DNA of 64,000 nt from an uncultured Neglectibacter sp. (GCA_937958185.1 CALFFN010000004.1:14438-78437), one strand, 5' to 3'; shown: positions 25,052 to 37,766, counted from the stretch's first letter. The notes: a model not told the origin generated them from the sequence alone. Translations and numbers: made by a program.

Positions 25052-25105
25052 TTACAGCAGCGCCCGGAAATTTTCCTGCCTGACTTCCAAAATTTCAAGC
25101 GCCAT
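25052..25105 (-). CDS. Possible 17-residue leader peptide
   Basis: ATG at 25105 and TAA at 25052-25054 encode MALEILEVRQENFRALL. An AGGAGG lies about 9 nt in front, which is as good as any in the window. It sits between the tuf terminator and the HD-domain gene, 31 bases before that start. No regulatory amino-acid run is visible. It may be a translated leader, a remnant, or chance. Confidence 0.25.
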   Translation of the reverse strand: MALEILEVRQENFRALL

Positions 25106-25152
25106 CTGCTGCTCCCTCCTGAATTTTCTCTCTGGCATTTTGGGGAAAGAAA

Positions 25153-25190
25153 AAGCAAAGCTCTCAGCTTTCACTGAGAGCTTTGCGAGC
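25153..25190 (-). terminator. tuf terminator
   Basis: GCAAAGCTCTCAG/CTGAGAGCTTTGC, a 13-bp stem followed by TTTTTC on minus, 11 bases after the tuf stop. It ends the str operon. Confidence 0.9.
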
Positions 25191-25200
25191 AAGATCAAAA

Positions 25201-26403
25201 TTAGGCATTGATCGCGGTAACAACGCCGGAACCAACGGTACGTCCGCCTTCACGGATAGCGAAGCGCAGACCTTCCTCAATAGCGATGGGGGTAATCAGC
25301 TCAACGTCCATCACCACGTTATCGCCGGGCATACACATCTCAGTGCCCTCGGGCAGAGTGATAACGCCGGTAACGTCGGTGGTACGGAAGTAGAACTGAG
25401 GACGGTAGTTGTTGAAGAAGGGAGTATGACGTCCGCCTTCGTCCTTGGTCAGAACATAGACCTGACCCTTGAACTTGGTGTGGGGATGAATGCTGCCGGG
25501 CTTGCACAGCACCTGACCACGCTCGATATCGGTTCTCTGAATGCCGCGCAGCAGAACGCCGATGTTGTCGCCAGCCTCAGCGTAATCCAGCAGCTTGCGG
25601 AACATTTCGATGCCGGTAACAACGGACTTGGTGGTCTCGTCAGCCAGACCGACGATCTCAACTTCCTCGGACATCTTCAGCATACCACGCTCCACACGAC
25701 CGGTAGCAACAGTGCCGCGGCCGGTGATGGTGAACACGTCTTCCACGGGCATCAGGAAGGGCTGGTCAGCCTTGCGCTCGGGAGTGGGGATATACTCGTC
25801 AACAGCGTTCATCAGCTCGATAATGGGAGCATAAACGGGGTCGTTGGGGTCGGTGGAAGAGGACTCCAGAGCCTGCAGAGCGGAACCCTTGATGATGGGG
25901 GTGTCGTCGCCCGGGAACTCGTACTCGTTCAGCAGGTCGCGAATTTCCATCTCGACCAGCTCCAGCAGTTCGGGGTCGTCAACCTGATCGACCTTGTTCA
26001 TGAACACAACGATGGCGGGCACGCCAACCTGACGGGCCAGCAGAATGTGCTCACGGGTCTGGGGCATGGGACCGTCAGCAGCGGACACGACCAAAATGCC
26101 GCCGTCCATCTGAGCAGCGCCGGTGATCATGTTCTTCACATAGTCAGCGTGACCGGGGCAGTCAACATGGGCATAGTGACGGGCGTCGGTCTGATACTCC
26201 ACGTGAGCGGTGTTGATGGTAATGCCGCGCTCGCGCTCCTCAGGAGCCTTGTCGATGTTGGCATAGTCCATGAAATCAGCGTCGCCCTTCATAGCCAGAA
26301 CCTTGGTGATAGCCGCGGTCAGGGTGGTCTTGCCGTGGTCAACGTGACCGATGGTACCAATGTTTACGTGCGGTTTTGTTCTTTCAAATTTTTCCTTTGC
26401 CAT
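25201..26403 (-). CDS. tuf: Elongation factor Tu
   Basis: A 400-residue translation GTPase that delivers aminoacyl-tRNA to the ribosome. G1 is GHVDHGKT, G2 has RGITINTAHVEYQT, G3 DCPGHADY, G4 NKVD and G5 GSAL. The three-domain length is typical. AAAGGAGG lies 11 nt before the ATG. It is the last gene of the str operon and also has its own promoter at 26498-26526, which allows higher expression than the rest of the operon. Confidence 0.98.
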   Translation of the reverse strand: MAKEKFERTKPHVNIGTIGHVDHGKTTLTAAITKVLAMKGDADFMDYANIDKAPEERERGITINTAHVEYQTDARHYAHVDCPGHADYVKNMITGAAQMDGGILVVSAADGPMPQTREHILLARQVGVPAIVVFMNKVDQVDDPELLELVEMEIRDLLNEYEFPGDDTPIIKGSALQALESSSTDPNDPVYAPIIELMNAVDEYIPTPERKADQPFLMPVEDVFTITGRGTVATGRVERGMLKMSEEVEIVGLADETTKSVVTGIEMFRKLLDYAEAGDNIGVLLRGIQRTDIERGQVLCKPGSIHPHTKFKGQVYVLTKDEGGRHTPFFNNYRPQFYFRTTDVTGVITLPEGTEMCMPGDNVVMDVELITPIAIEEGLRFAIREGGRTVGSGVVTAINA

Positions 26404-26497
26404 TGGAAATTTCCTCCTTTTGTTTTTCAGACGCCTTCAGATCAGTTTTTTGAAAGCGTCCAGCGGAAAATAATCTGTCCGATCTTGCTTATGCTTC

Positions 26498-26526
26498 ATT
26501 TTACCAACAAAATATGGAAAAATCAA
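26498..26526 (-). promoter_or_regulatory. tuf promoter
   Basis: TTGATT (26521-26526), 17-bp spacer, TAAAAT (26498-26503) on minus in the 137-base gap between fusA and tuf. An internal tuf promoter is known in other bacteria. Confidence 0.6.
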
Positions 26527-26540
26527 GACATATTTACAGG

Positions 26541-28637
26541 TTATTCGGACTTTTTGCCGCGCTCGGAGATAATTTTCTCCGAAATGTTCTTGGGAACCTC
26601 AGCATAATGGGCAGGCTCCATAGTGTACTGTCCTCTGCCCTGGGTCTTGCTGCGCATATCGGTAGCATAACCGAACATGTCGGACAGGGGCACTTCGGAA
26701 TTGACCTGCTGGGCGCCGGGAATGGCGTCCATGCCAAGGATCATGCCGCGGCGGGAGTTCAGGTCGCCGATAACGTCGCCCATGTACTCCTCGGGAGTGA
26801 TGACCGTGACCTTCATGATGGGCTCCATCAAAACGGGGTCCGCCTTACGCATGGCTTCCTTGAATGCCATGGAGCCGGCGATCTTAAACGCCATTTCAGA
26901 GGAGTCAACTTCATGATAAGAGCCGTCATACAGCGTGACCTTGACGTCCACAACGTTGTAGCCAGCCAGAACACCGGAGAGCATAGCGCCCTGAATGCCC
27001 TGATCGACAGCGGGGATATATTCCTTGGGAATAGAGCCGCCCACAACGGCGTTGACAAATTCATAGCCCTTGCCGGGATTGGGCTCAATGCGGATCTTGA
27101 CGTGACCGTACTGACCTTTACCGCCGGACTGACGGGCATACTTGGTGTCCACATCGGCGTTGCCGCGAATGGTTTCCTTATAGGCGACCTGGGGCTTGCC
27201 GACATTTGCCTCCACCTTGAATTCACGGAGCAGACGGTCCACAATGATCTCCAGATGGAGCTCGCCCATACCGGCGATGATGGTCTGACCCGTTTCCTCA
27301 TCGGTATATGCCTTAAAGGTGGGGTCTTCCTCAGCCAGCTTGGAAAGGGCGATGCCCATTTTCTCCTGACCAGCCTTCGTCTTGGGCTCGATTGCCACGC
27401 GGATCACAGGATCGGGGAATTCCATGGATTCCAGAATGACCGGGTGCTTTTCATCGCACAGGGTATCGCCGGTGGTGGTATTCTTCAGACCAACGGCAGC
27501 GGCGATGTCGCCGGCGTACACATGGTCGATATCCTTCCGATCGTTGGCGTGCATCTGCACGATACGGCCCATGCGCTCGTTGTTGTCCTTCACAGAGTTG
27601 TACACGGAAGAACCGGCGGCGATAGAGCCGGAATACACACGGAAGAAGCACAGCTTGCCCACAAAGGGGTCGGTGGCGATCTTAAATGCCAGCGCTGCAA
27701 AGGGCTCCTCATCGGAAGAATGGCGGACGACCTCTTCCTCGGTGTCGGGGTTCACGCCCTTGATGGGAGGAACGTCCACAGGGGAGGGCATATAGTCCAC
27801 GATAGCGTCCAGAAGCTTCTGGACACCCTTGTTCTTGTAGGAAGTACCGCAGGTCACGGGCACCATGTGGTTGGCGATGGTGGACTTGCGGATACAGTTC
27901 TTGATCTCCTCAATGGTCAGCTCCTGACCGTCGAGGTATTTCTCCATCAGATCATCGTCCAGCTCCGCCACATGCTCGATCATCTCGGCATGGTACTGCT
28001 GAGCCTTCTCCAGCATATCGGCGGGGATATCCTCACAGCGGATATCCTTGCCCAGGTCGTCGTAATAGACATATGCCTTCATTTCCACCAGGTCGATGAT
28101 GCCCTTGAAGGTATCCTCGGCGCCGATGGGCAGCTGAATGGGGACTGCGTTGCACTTCAGACGGTCCTTCATCATCTGCACCACACGGTAGAAGTCCGCG
28201 CCCATAATGTCCATCTTGTTGACGTACGCCATGCGGGGCACCTTGTACTCGTCCGCCTGGCGCCACACGGTTTCAGACTGGGGCTCAACGCCGCCTTTCG
28301 CGCAGAAAACGGTTACGGAACCGTCCAGAACGCGCAGGGAGCGCTGCACCTCCACAGTGAAGTCCACGTGGCCGGGAGTGTCGATGATGTTGATCCTTGT
28401 CCGGCGACCCTGATGGTCAGGCCAGAAACAGGTGGTCGCGGCAGAAGTGATGGTGATACCACGCTCCTGCTCCTGCGCCATCCAGTCCATGGTGGCAGAG
28501 CCGTCGTGAGTTTCACCGATCTTATAGTTGACGCCTGTATAGAACAGGATCCGTTCGGTGGTCGTAGTCTTACCGGCGTCAATGTGAGCCATGATGCCGA
28601 TATTTCTGGTTTGCTCCAGTGCTACTTCTCTTGCCAT
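26541..28637 (-). CDS. fusA: Elongation factor G
   Basis: A 698-residue translocation GTPase. G1 AHIDAGKTTTTE, the switch region ERGITITSAATT, G3 DTPGHVDF and G4 NKMD are intact. The domain IV/V region has KGQYGHVKIRIEP and NSRRGMILGMD. It moves tRNAs and mRNA on the ribosome after peptide transfer. The ATG at 28637 (MAREVALEQTRN) follows AAAGGAGG; the frame open to 28667 covers that site. It follows rpsG in the str operon. Confidence 0.97.
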   Translation of the reverse strand: MAREVALEQTRNIGIMAHIDAGKTTTTERILFYTGVNYKIGETHDGSATMDWMAQEQERGITITSAATTCFWPDHQGRRTRINIIDTPGHVDFTVEVQRSLRVLDGSVTVFCAKGGVEPQSETVWRQADEYKVPRMAYVNKMDIMGADFYRVVQMMKDRLKCNAVPIQLPIGAEDTFKGIIDLVEMKAYVYYDDLGKDIRCEDIPADMLEKAQQYHAEMIEHVAELDDDLMEKYLDGQELTIEEIKNCIRKSTIANHMVPVTCGTSYKNKGVQKLLDAIVDYMPSPVDVPPIKGVNPDTEEEVVRHSSDEEPFAALAFKIATDPFVGKLCFFRVYSGSIAAGSSVYNSVKDNNERMGRIVQMHANDRKDIDHVYAGDIAAAVGLKNTTTGDTLCDEKHPVILESMEFPDPVIRVAIEPKTKAGQEKMGIALSKLAEEDPTFKAYTDEETGQTIIAGMGELHLEIIVDRLLREFKVEANVGKPQVAYKETIRGNADVDTKYARQSGGKGQYGHVKIRIEPNPGKGYEFVNAVVGGSIPKEYIPAVDQGIQGAMLSGVLAGYNVVDVKVTLYDGSYHEVDSSEMAFKIAGSMAFKEAMRKADPVLMEPIMKVTVITPEEYMGDVIGDLNSRRGMILGMDAIPGAQQVNSEVPLSDMFGYATDMRSKTQGRGQYTMEPAHYAEVPKNISEKIISERGKKSE

Positions 28638-28692
28638 AATGGCGATTATCCTCCTTTCGGCACACACAATAGATGCTTGTGCTGCTCAAAAA

Positions 28693-29163
28693 TTACCATC
28701 TGTAATGGGCGAAGGCACGGTTTGCCTCTGCCATCTTGTGTGTGTCTTCCCGCTTCTTCGCGGCGCCGCCTGCGCCGTTCATCGCGTCGAGGATCTCCCC
28801 GGCGAGACGTTCCTGCATGGTGCGCTCGGAACGCTGCCGCGCGTACTGAGTCATCCAGCGCAGACCCAGGGTCTGGCGGCGCTCAGGACGGACCTCCATA
28901 GGCACCTGGTAGGTAGAACCGCCCACACGGCGGGACTTACACTCCAGGCTGGGCATGACATTTTCCATTGCCTGCTCGAAGACCTCCAGGGGTTCTTTCC
29001 CTGTCTTCTCCTGCACGATGCTGAAAGCGCCGTACACGATCTTCTGCGCCACGCCCTTTTTGCCGTCCAGCATGACATTGTTCACCAGACGGGTGACGAG
29101 CTTGGAATTGTACATGGGATCGGGCAAAACGTCGCGCTTTGCCACATTGCCTCTTCTTGGCAT
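28693..29163 (-). CDS. rpsG: 30S ribosomal protein S7
   Basis: A 156-residue primary 16S rRNA binding protein that nucleates the 30S head. It starts MPRRGNVAKRDVLPDPMYNS and has SLECKSRRVGGSTYQVPMEV and RQRSERTMQERLAGEIL. Ribosome site GGAGGGAAG. It lies 197 bases after rpsL, a spacing that leaves room for translational autoregulation by S7 as known in E. coli. Confidence 0.97.
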   Translation of the reverse strand: MPRRGNVAKRDVLPDPMYNSKLVTRLVNNVMLDGKKGVAQKIVYGAFSIVQEKTGKEPLEVFEQAMENVMPSLECKSRRVGGSTYQVPMEVRPERRQTLGLRWMTQYARQRSERTMQERLAGEILDAMNGAGGAAKKREDTHKMAEANRAFAHYRW

Positions 29164-29360
29164 AATCTTCCCTCCTTCATAAAATGATATCATCGGTACT
29201 CGAAAGCCGAAACCGCTTTTTCAAAAGCAGCCTCCCTGCTTTCGCTTTGACCAATCGGCAAATATCGCGACCCCATGGGAATCTATACGATAAAATGCCT
29301 TTCCCGGGAAACCGGGCAGTCATAAAACTCTTTCCAAACAGATTTGCTTCTTTGGGAAGC
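29164..29360 (-). other. Structured rpsL-rpsG spacer (197 bases)
   Basis: A gap that is long for a ribosomal protein operon. In the transcript it can form at least two hairpins, one with TGCCCGG...CCGGG-type arms around 29305-29320 and one with AAAGCAG...CTGCTTT around 29230-29250. No ORF with a ribosome site and no good promoter is visible. It may be the S7 autoregulatory site. Confidence 0.4.
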
Positions 29361-29786
29361 TTAGCTCTTAGCGCCGGCCTTGGGACGCTTCGCGCCGTAC
29401 TTGGAGCGGGCCTGCATTCTCTTGGCAACGCCCTGGGCGTCCAGAGTGCCGCGAATGATGTGGTAACGCACACCGGGCAGGTCACGGACACGACCGCCGC
29501 GGATCATCACCACGCTGTGCTCCTGCAGGTTGTGGCTGACACCGGGGATATAGGCGTTGACCTCGATCCCGTTGGAAAGCCGGACTCTGGCAAACTTACG
29601 CAGAGCGGAGTTGGGCTTCTTCGGGGTCTTGGTGCCGACCGTGGTGCACACGCCGCGCTTCTGGGGAGAATCCTGATCGATAGCGGTACGCTTCTTGGAG
29701 TTCCAACCTTTCAGCAGTGCAGGCGCCTTGCTCTTCTTCTCTGCAACGGAGCGACCGCTGCGAATGAGCTGGTTAAAAGTAGGCAT
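29361..29786 (-). CDS. rpsL: 30S ribosomal protein S12
   Basis: A 141-residue decoding-centre protein. It begins MPTFNQLIRSGRSV, then SPQKRGVCTTVGTKTPKKPN (the loop where streptomycin resistance arises; the Lys is wild type) and SVVMIRGGRVRDLPGVRYH. The length fits Firmicutes S12 with the longer basic tail. AGGAAGGAGG precedes the ATG. First gene of the str operon, behind a leader with a terminator-like hairpin. Confidence 0.97.
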   Translation of the reverse strand: MPTFNQLIRSGRSVAEKKSKAPALLKGWNSKKRTAIDQDSPQKRGVCTTVGTKTPKKPNSALRKFARVRLSNGIEVNAYIPGVSHNLQEHSVVMIRGGRVRDLPGVRYHIIRGTLDAQGVAKRMQARSKYGAKRPKAGAKS

Positions 29787-30010
29787 AGTGTTCCTCCTTC
29801 CTCAAGTATTCCGCAGGGACCTGCGGTTTTTGTATGTTCAGACACACAAAAACTAGCTTGTCTGTCTTCCCACCATAATATACGGGCGGTAACGGAAAAA
29901 CGCACCCCGGTTCCCCGGAGTGCGGCTTTTCTTTGCGAGTGATCCCGCCAAAAAAGCAGGATTTACCCAGAGCCGCTCAGTTTAAGAGTATACCACTGAG
30001 ACGGTTCTGT
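29787..30010 (-). promoter_or_regulatory. str operon leader with attenuator-like hairpins
   Basis: About 195 bases lie between the promoter and rpsL. A 10-bp stem (29901-29910 with 29915-29924, CGCACTCCGG/CCGGGGTGCG) is followed on minus by TTTTTCC, i.e. an intrinsic terminator inside the leader. A second short hairpin, CCGCAGG/CCTGCGG, sits at 29811-29826 directly before the ribosome site. No leader ORF with a good start was found. The layout suggests attenuation or anti-termination control. Confidence 0.5.
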
Positions 30011-30016
30011 TGTCAA
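29987..30016 (-). promoter_or_regulatory. str operon promoter
   Basis: TTGACA (30011-30016) and TATACT (29987-29992) on minus with an 18-bp spacer, 76 bases after the rpoC stop. It lets rpsL-rpsG-fusA-tuf be expressed separately from rpoBC. Confidence 0.8.
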
Positions 30017-30091
30017 GCGTTTTTTCAGGAAAATCCGGCATTCTCCGCCGTTTTTCCGAAAGCGTGCCGTTTTTATTCTGAAAAGGAGGGC

Positions 30092-33700
<3,609 letters not shown>

Positions 33701-33718
33701 AACTGATATCTCCTCCTA

Positions 33719-36700
33719 TTATTCCAAGTCGTCTTCGTCGTCCATGATGAAATCGTCCTCGTCGTCCTCATCATCGTCAAAGTCGTCTTCGTCCTCGTCC
33801 GACAGGACGCCGTCCATCAGCAGATCGTCGGCGTCCTCCACGGAATAGCCGTCCAGATCGTCCGCCACGTTTTCTTCGTCGAACATGGCGCTGCTGCGGT
33901 TGAAGCCCATATCATCGTCATCGTCGAAGTTCTGCCGCAGATCGACCACATCGCCGTTCTGATCCAGCACATTGACGTCCAGACCCAGGGACTGCAGCTC
34001 CTTGATGAGCACCTTGAAGGATTCCGGGATACCGGGGGTGGGAATGTTCTGCCCCTTGACGATGGCTTCGTAGGTCTTGACACGACCCACGACATCGTCG
34101 GACTTGACGGTGAGTATCTCCTGCAGGGTGTAGGCGGCGCCGTATGCTTCCAGCGCCCACACTTCCATTTCGCCGAAGCGCTGTCCGCCGAACTGCGCCT
34201 TGCCGCCCAAAGGCTGCTGGGTGACCAGGGAGTAGGGACCCGTGCTGCGGGCATGAATTTTATCGTCTACCAGATGGTGGAGCTTCAAATAGTACATGTA
34301 GCCCACGGTGATGGGATTGTCAAAGTACTCGCCGGTCCTGCCGTCACGGAGCCAGAACTTGCCGTCCTCGCTCATGTCCACCATTTTCAGGCATTCCCGG
34401 ATATCGGATTCCTGGGCGCCGTCAAAAACGGGGGTCATGATCTTCCAGCCGAGAGCCTTGGCAGCCATGCCCAGATGGACCTCCAGCACCTGACCAATGT
34501 TCATACGGGAAGGCACGCCCAGGGGGTTCAGCACGATATCCAGCGGGGTGCCGTCGGGCAGGAAGGGCATTTCCTCCTCCGGCATAATGCGGCACACAAC
34601 GCCCTTGTTGCCGTGACGGCCTGCCATCTTGTCGCCCACGGAGATCTTTCTCTTCTGGGCGATGTAGCAGCGCACCACTTTATTGACGCCGGGGGACAGC
34701 TCGTCATGGCTGTTTTCCCGGGTGAACACGTCCACATCTACCACTACGCCGTATTCGCCGTGGGGCACCCGGAGGGAGGTATCCCTCACCTCTCTTGCCT
34801 TTTCACCGAAAATGGCGCGGAGCAGCCGCTCTTCCGCGGTCAGCTCGGTCTCGCCCTTGGGGGTGACCTTGCCCACCAAGATGTCGCCGGCACGGACGTC
34901 GGCGCCTACACGGATAATGCCCCGGTCGTCCAGGTCCTTCAGCAGGTCGTCGTTGACATTGGGGATATCGCGGGTGATCTCCTCGGGACCCAGCTTGGTG
35001 TCCCGGGCTTCCATTTCGTACTCTTCAATATGAATGGAGGTGTACACATCGTCCCGCACCATTTTTTCATTGAGCAGCACGGCGTCCTCATAGTTATAGC
35101 CTTCCCAGGTCATAAAGCCGATCAGGGCGTTGCGCCCCAAAGCGATCTCACCGTTCTTGATGCCGGGACCGTCGGCGATGACGTCCCCCTCCTCCACGCG
35201 GTCGCCGATGGAGACCACGGGCACCTGATTGATACAGGTGCTCTGGTTGGAGCGCATGAACTTGATGATCTCGTAATCGTCAATGTCGCCGTTGTCGGCG
35301 GTAACCCGCACCAGATCGGCGCTGACGGATTTGACCACGCCGCCGCGCTTTGCCAGCACGCACACGCCGGAATCCACGCCGGCCTTATATTCCATGCCGG
35401 TGCCGATGATGGGGCTTTCGGTCTTCAGCAGCGGCACTGCCTGTCTCTGCTGGTTGGAGCCCATCAGGGCGCGGTTGGTATCGTCATGCTCCAGGAAGGG
35501 GATCATGGCGGTGGCGACGGAGACCACCATGCGGGGGGTGATATCCATGTAATCCGCGCGGGAGGCTTCCACCTCCACAAATTCGTCACGGTAACGACCG
35601 ACCACCTTGGGGCGGGCAAAACGTCCCTTTTCGTCCAGGGGTTCGTTGGCCTGCGCCACGATGAAATCATCTTCCATGTCGGCAGTCATATAGGTCACTT
35701 CATCGGTGACCACGCCGGTCTTCTTATTCACCTTGCGGAAGGGCGCTTCGATAAAGCCGTATTCGTTGATACGGGCAAAGGTCGCCAGATAGGAGATCAG
35801 ACCGATGTTGGGTCCTTCGGGGGTTTCCACAGGGCACATGCGCCCATAGTGGGTATAATGTACGTCACGGACCTCAAAGCTTGCCCTGTCGCGGGACAGA
35901 CCGCCGGGACCCAATGCCGACAGACGGCGCTTGTGGGTCAGCTCTGCCAGAGGGTTTGTCTGATCCATGAACTGGGATAACGGGGAGGAACCGAAAAATT
36001 CCTTGATCGCCGCCACAACGGGACGGATATTGATGAGCGAATGGGGGGTCAGCTGCTCCTGATCCTGCGCCTGCAAAGTCATGCGCTCCCGGATCACCCT
36101 CTCCAGACGGGAGAAGCCGATACGGAACTGGTTCTGCAGCAGCTCGCCGACGGAACGGATACGGCGGTTGCCCAGATGGTCGATATCGTCGGTAACGCCC
36201 AGCCCCACCGCCAGGCAGTTCATATAGTTGACGGAAGCAAAAATGTCGTCCACTGTGATATGGTTGGGGATCAGGTCCTTCCGGCGGGCTTTCAACGCGG
36301 CTTTCAACGCGGCTTCATCGTTCCCGGAGGATTCCAGAATCTCCTGCAGGACCTGAAAGCACACGCGCTCGTTTATCTCGCATTCGGCTTTGGCGTCGAA
36401 ATCCACATATTTGGAAATATCCACCATGCCGTTGGAAATGATCTTGACCTCCTTGTCGCCTACGGTCACCACAGCGACCATGACGCCGGCGTCGTCCATC
36501 TGGCGGGCAAGCTCACGGTTCACAGTGGTCCCGGCTTCCGCCAGCACCTCGCCGGTGGCGGGGCTGACCACAGGCTGGGACAGGGTCTGTCCCACAAGAC
36601 GACCCTCCAGGTTCAGCTTCTTATTATATTTGTAGCGACCCACCCGGGAAAGATCGTACCGGCGGGCGTCAAAGAACAGACCGTTGATGTGCGCCTGGGC

Positions 36701-37465
36701 GCTTTCAATGGTGGGAGGCTCGCTGGGGCGCAGCTTGCGGTAAATCTCAAACAGCGCTTCCTCCGTGGTTTTACAGGTATCCTTTTCGATGGTAGCCCGC
36801 ATTCTGTCGTCGTCGCCGAAGAAATCCAGCAGCTGCTGGTCCGTACCCAGACCAAGGCAGCGCAGGAACACGGTAACGGGCATTTTCCTGTTCTTGTCGA
36901 TCCGGACGTAGAACACATCGTTGACGTCGTTCTCATATTCCAGCCATGCGCCGCGGTTGGGGATAATGGTGGAGGAGAACAGTTCCTTGCCGGAACGGTC
37001 GTAATCCATCTTATAGTATACGCCGGGAGAACGCACCAGCTGGGAGACAATAACGCGCTCCGCGCCGTTGATGACGAAGGTGCCGCTCTGGGTCATCAGG
37101 GGGAAATCGCCCATGTAGACCTCGGACTCCTTGATCTCTCCCGTTTCCTTATTGAGCAGGCGCGCAGTCACCCGGAGAGCGGCGGCGTAGGTTGCATCAC
37201 GTTCCTTGCATTCCGATACACTGTAATTAGGCTTGTCGTCCAGCTTGTAATCCACAAAATCGAGAACAAGGTTATTGTTGAAATCCGTAATGCCGGAAAC
37301 GTCCTCGAAAACCTCTTTCAGACCTTCGTTCAGGAACCACTGATAGGAGTCCTTCTGGACCTCGATCAGATTGGGCATTTTCAGAACTTCCTCGATTTTG
37401 GAAAAGCTCATGCGAGTATTCTTGCCTAATTTTACCGGTTTTACATTCACCATTGGCACAGCCAC
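33719..37465 (-). CDS. rpoB: RNA polymerase subunit beta
   Basis: A 1248-residue catalytic subunit. The rifampicin pocket reads SQFMDQTNPLAELTHKRRLS, which is wild type for Firmicutes, so no resistance substitution. Other hallmarks are GPGGLSRDRASFEVRDVHYTH, the hybrid-binding KMAGRHGNKGVV and the C-terminal GGKAQFGGQRFGEMEVWALEAYGA. After the usual end comes an acidic tail of about 65 residues dominated by Asp and Glu. The true start may be the GTG at 37465, the GTG two codons on, or the ATG at 37453; GGAG fits the latter two. It is the first gene of rpoBC. Confidence 0.97.
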   Translation of the reverse strand: MAVPMVNVKPVKLGKNTRMSFSKIEEVLKMPNLIEVQKDSYQWFLNEGLKEVFEDVSGITDFNNNLVLDFVDYKLDDKPNYSVSECKERDATYAAALRVTARLLNKETGEIKESEVYMGDFPLMTQSGTFVINGAERVIVSQLVRSPGVYYKMDYDRSGKELFSSTIIPNRGAWLEYENDVNDVFYVRIDKNRKMPVTVFLRCLGLGTDQQLLDFFGDDDRMRATIEKDTCKTTEEALFEIYRKLRPSEPPTIESAQAHINGLFFDARRYDLSRVGRYKYNKKLNLEGRLVGQTLSQPVVSPATGEVLAEAGTTVNRELARQMDDAGVMVAVVTVGDKEVKIISNGMVDISKYVDFDAKAECEINERVCFQVLQEILESSGNDEAALKAALKARRKDLIPNHITVDDIFASVNYMNCLAVGLGVTDDIDHLGNRRIRSVGELLQNQFRIGFSRLERVIRERMTLQAQDQEQLTPHSLINIRPVVAAIKEFFGSSPLSQFMDQTNPLAELTHKRRLSALGPGGLSRDRASFEVRDVHYTHYGRMCPVETPEGPNIGLISYLATFARINEYGFIEAPFRKVNKKTGVVTDEVTYMTADMEDDFIVAQANEPLDEKGRFARPKVVGRYRDEFVEVEASRADYMDITPRMVVSVATAMIPFLEHDDTNRALMGSNQQRQAVPLLKTESPIIGTGMEYKAGVDSGVCVLAKRGGVVKSVSADLVRVTADNGDIDDYEIIKFMRSNQSTCINQVPVVSIGDRVEEGDVIADGPGIKNGEIALGRNALIGFMTWEGYNYEDAVLLNEKMVRDDVYTSIHIEEYEMEARDTKLGPEEITRDIPNVNDDLLKDLDDRGIIRVGADVRAGDILVGKVTPKGETELTAEERLLRAIFGEKAREVRDTSLRVPHGEYGVVVDVDVFTRENSHDELSPGVNKVVRCYIAQKRKISVGDKMAGRHGNKGVVCRIMPEEEMPFLPDGTPLDIVLNPLGVPSRMNIGQVLEVHLGMAAKALGWKIMTPVFDGAQESDIRECLKMVDMSEDGKFWLRDGRTGEYFDNPITVGYMYYLKLHHLVDDKIHARSTGPYSLVTQQPLGGKAQFGGQRFGEMEVWALEAYGAAYTLQEILTVKSDDVVGRVKTYEAIVKGQNIPTPGIPESFKVLIKELQSLGLDVNVLDQNGDVVDLRQNFDDDDDMGFNRSSAMFDEENVADDLDGYSVEDADDLLMDGVLSDEDEDDFDDDEDDEDDFIMDDEDDLE

Positions 37466-37591
37466 TCCAATCTTTTCATACAGTTATTTGGTTTTTCACA
37501 TTCGTTCGACATAACGGGTAAAAGCCCTTGCCGTATTTTACAGGGAAGTAAAAATTTTCGACAAAAAAATCATTTTTCCATAAATCCGGGG

Positions 37592-37620
37592 TTGATTCTT
37601 TGTCTAACCTGTGCTATACT
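37592..37620 (+). promoter_or_regulatory. Plus-strand promoter inside the rpoB leader
   Basis: TTGATT (37592-37597), 17-bp spacer, TATACT (37615-37620), pointing away from rpoB into its promoter. It would start an antisense RNA near 37627. Confidence 0.5.
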
Positions 37621-37626
37621 GACAAA

Positions 37627-37717
37627 GGTAATAAGGATACTTCTGCCCATTATGGTGCAGTATATTATTGTATAACAGAATTTTCCTTTTGTCAACCCCC
37701 TTTCCGGGGTTCTTTTT
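37627..37717 (+). ncRNA. Possible short antisense RNA across the rpoB promoter
   Basis: From the plus promoter at 37592-37620 to a hairpin AACCCC/GGGGTT (37694-37699 with 37706-37711) followed by TCTTTTTCT. The RNA would be about 90 nt and cover both the rpoB start site and its -10 and -35. Inferred from sequence; no ORF with a ribosome site is within it. Confidence 0.35.
37667..37695 (-). promoter_or_regulatory. rpoBC promoter
   Basis: TTGACA (37690-37695) and TACAAT (37667-37672) on minus, 17-bp spacer. Transcription from about 37660 gives a leader of about 195 bases. The gap 37466-37795 also holds the plus-strand promoter and the terminator at 37730. Confidence 0.8.
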
Positions 37718-37729
37718 CTATTTTTGCGA

Positions 37730-37766
37730 AAAAAGAGACGGTCGAAAGACCGTCTCTTTTTGTTTC
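37730..37766. terminator. Bidirectional terminator
   Basis: AAAAAGAGACGGTC/GACCGTCTCTTTTT with a GAAA/TTTC tetraloop. It ends the minus-strand Rrf2 operon before the rpoB promoter. Confidence 0.9.

Noticed and set aside
35940..36010. Rifampicin-resistance substitution in rpoB
   Set aside because: All pocket residues match the wild-type Firmicutes sequence; the Ala in NPLAEL is normal for the group.
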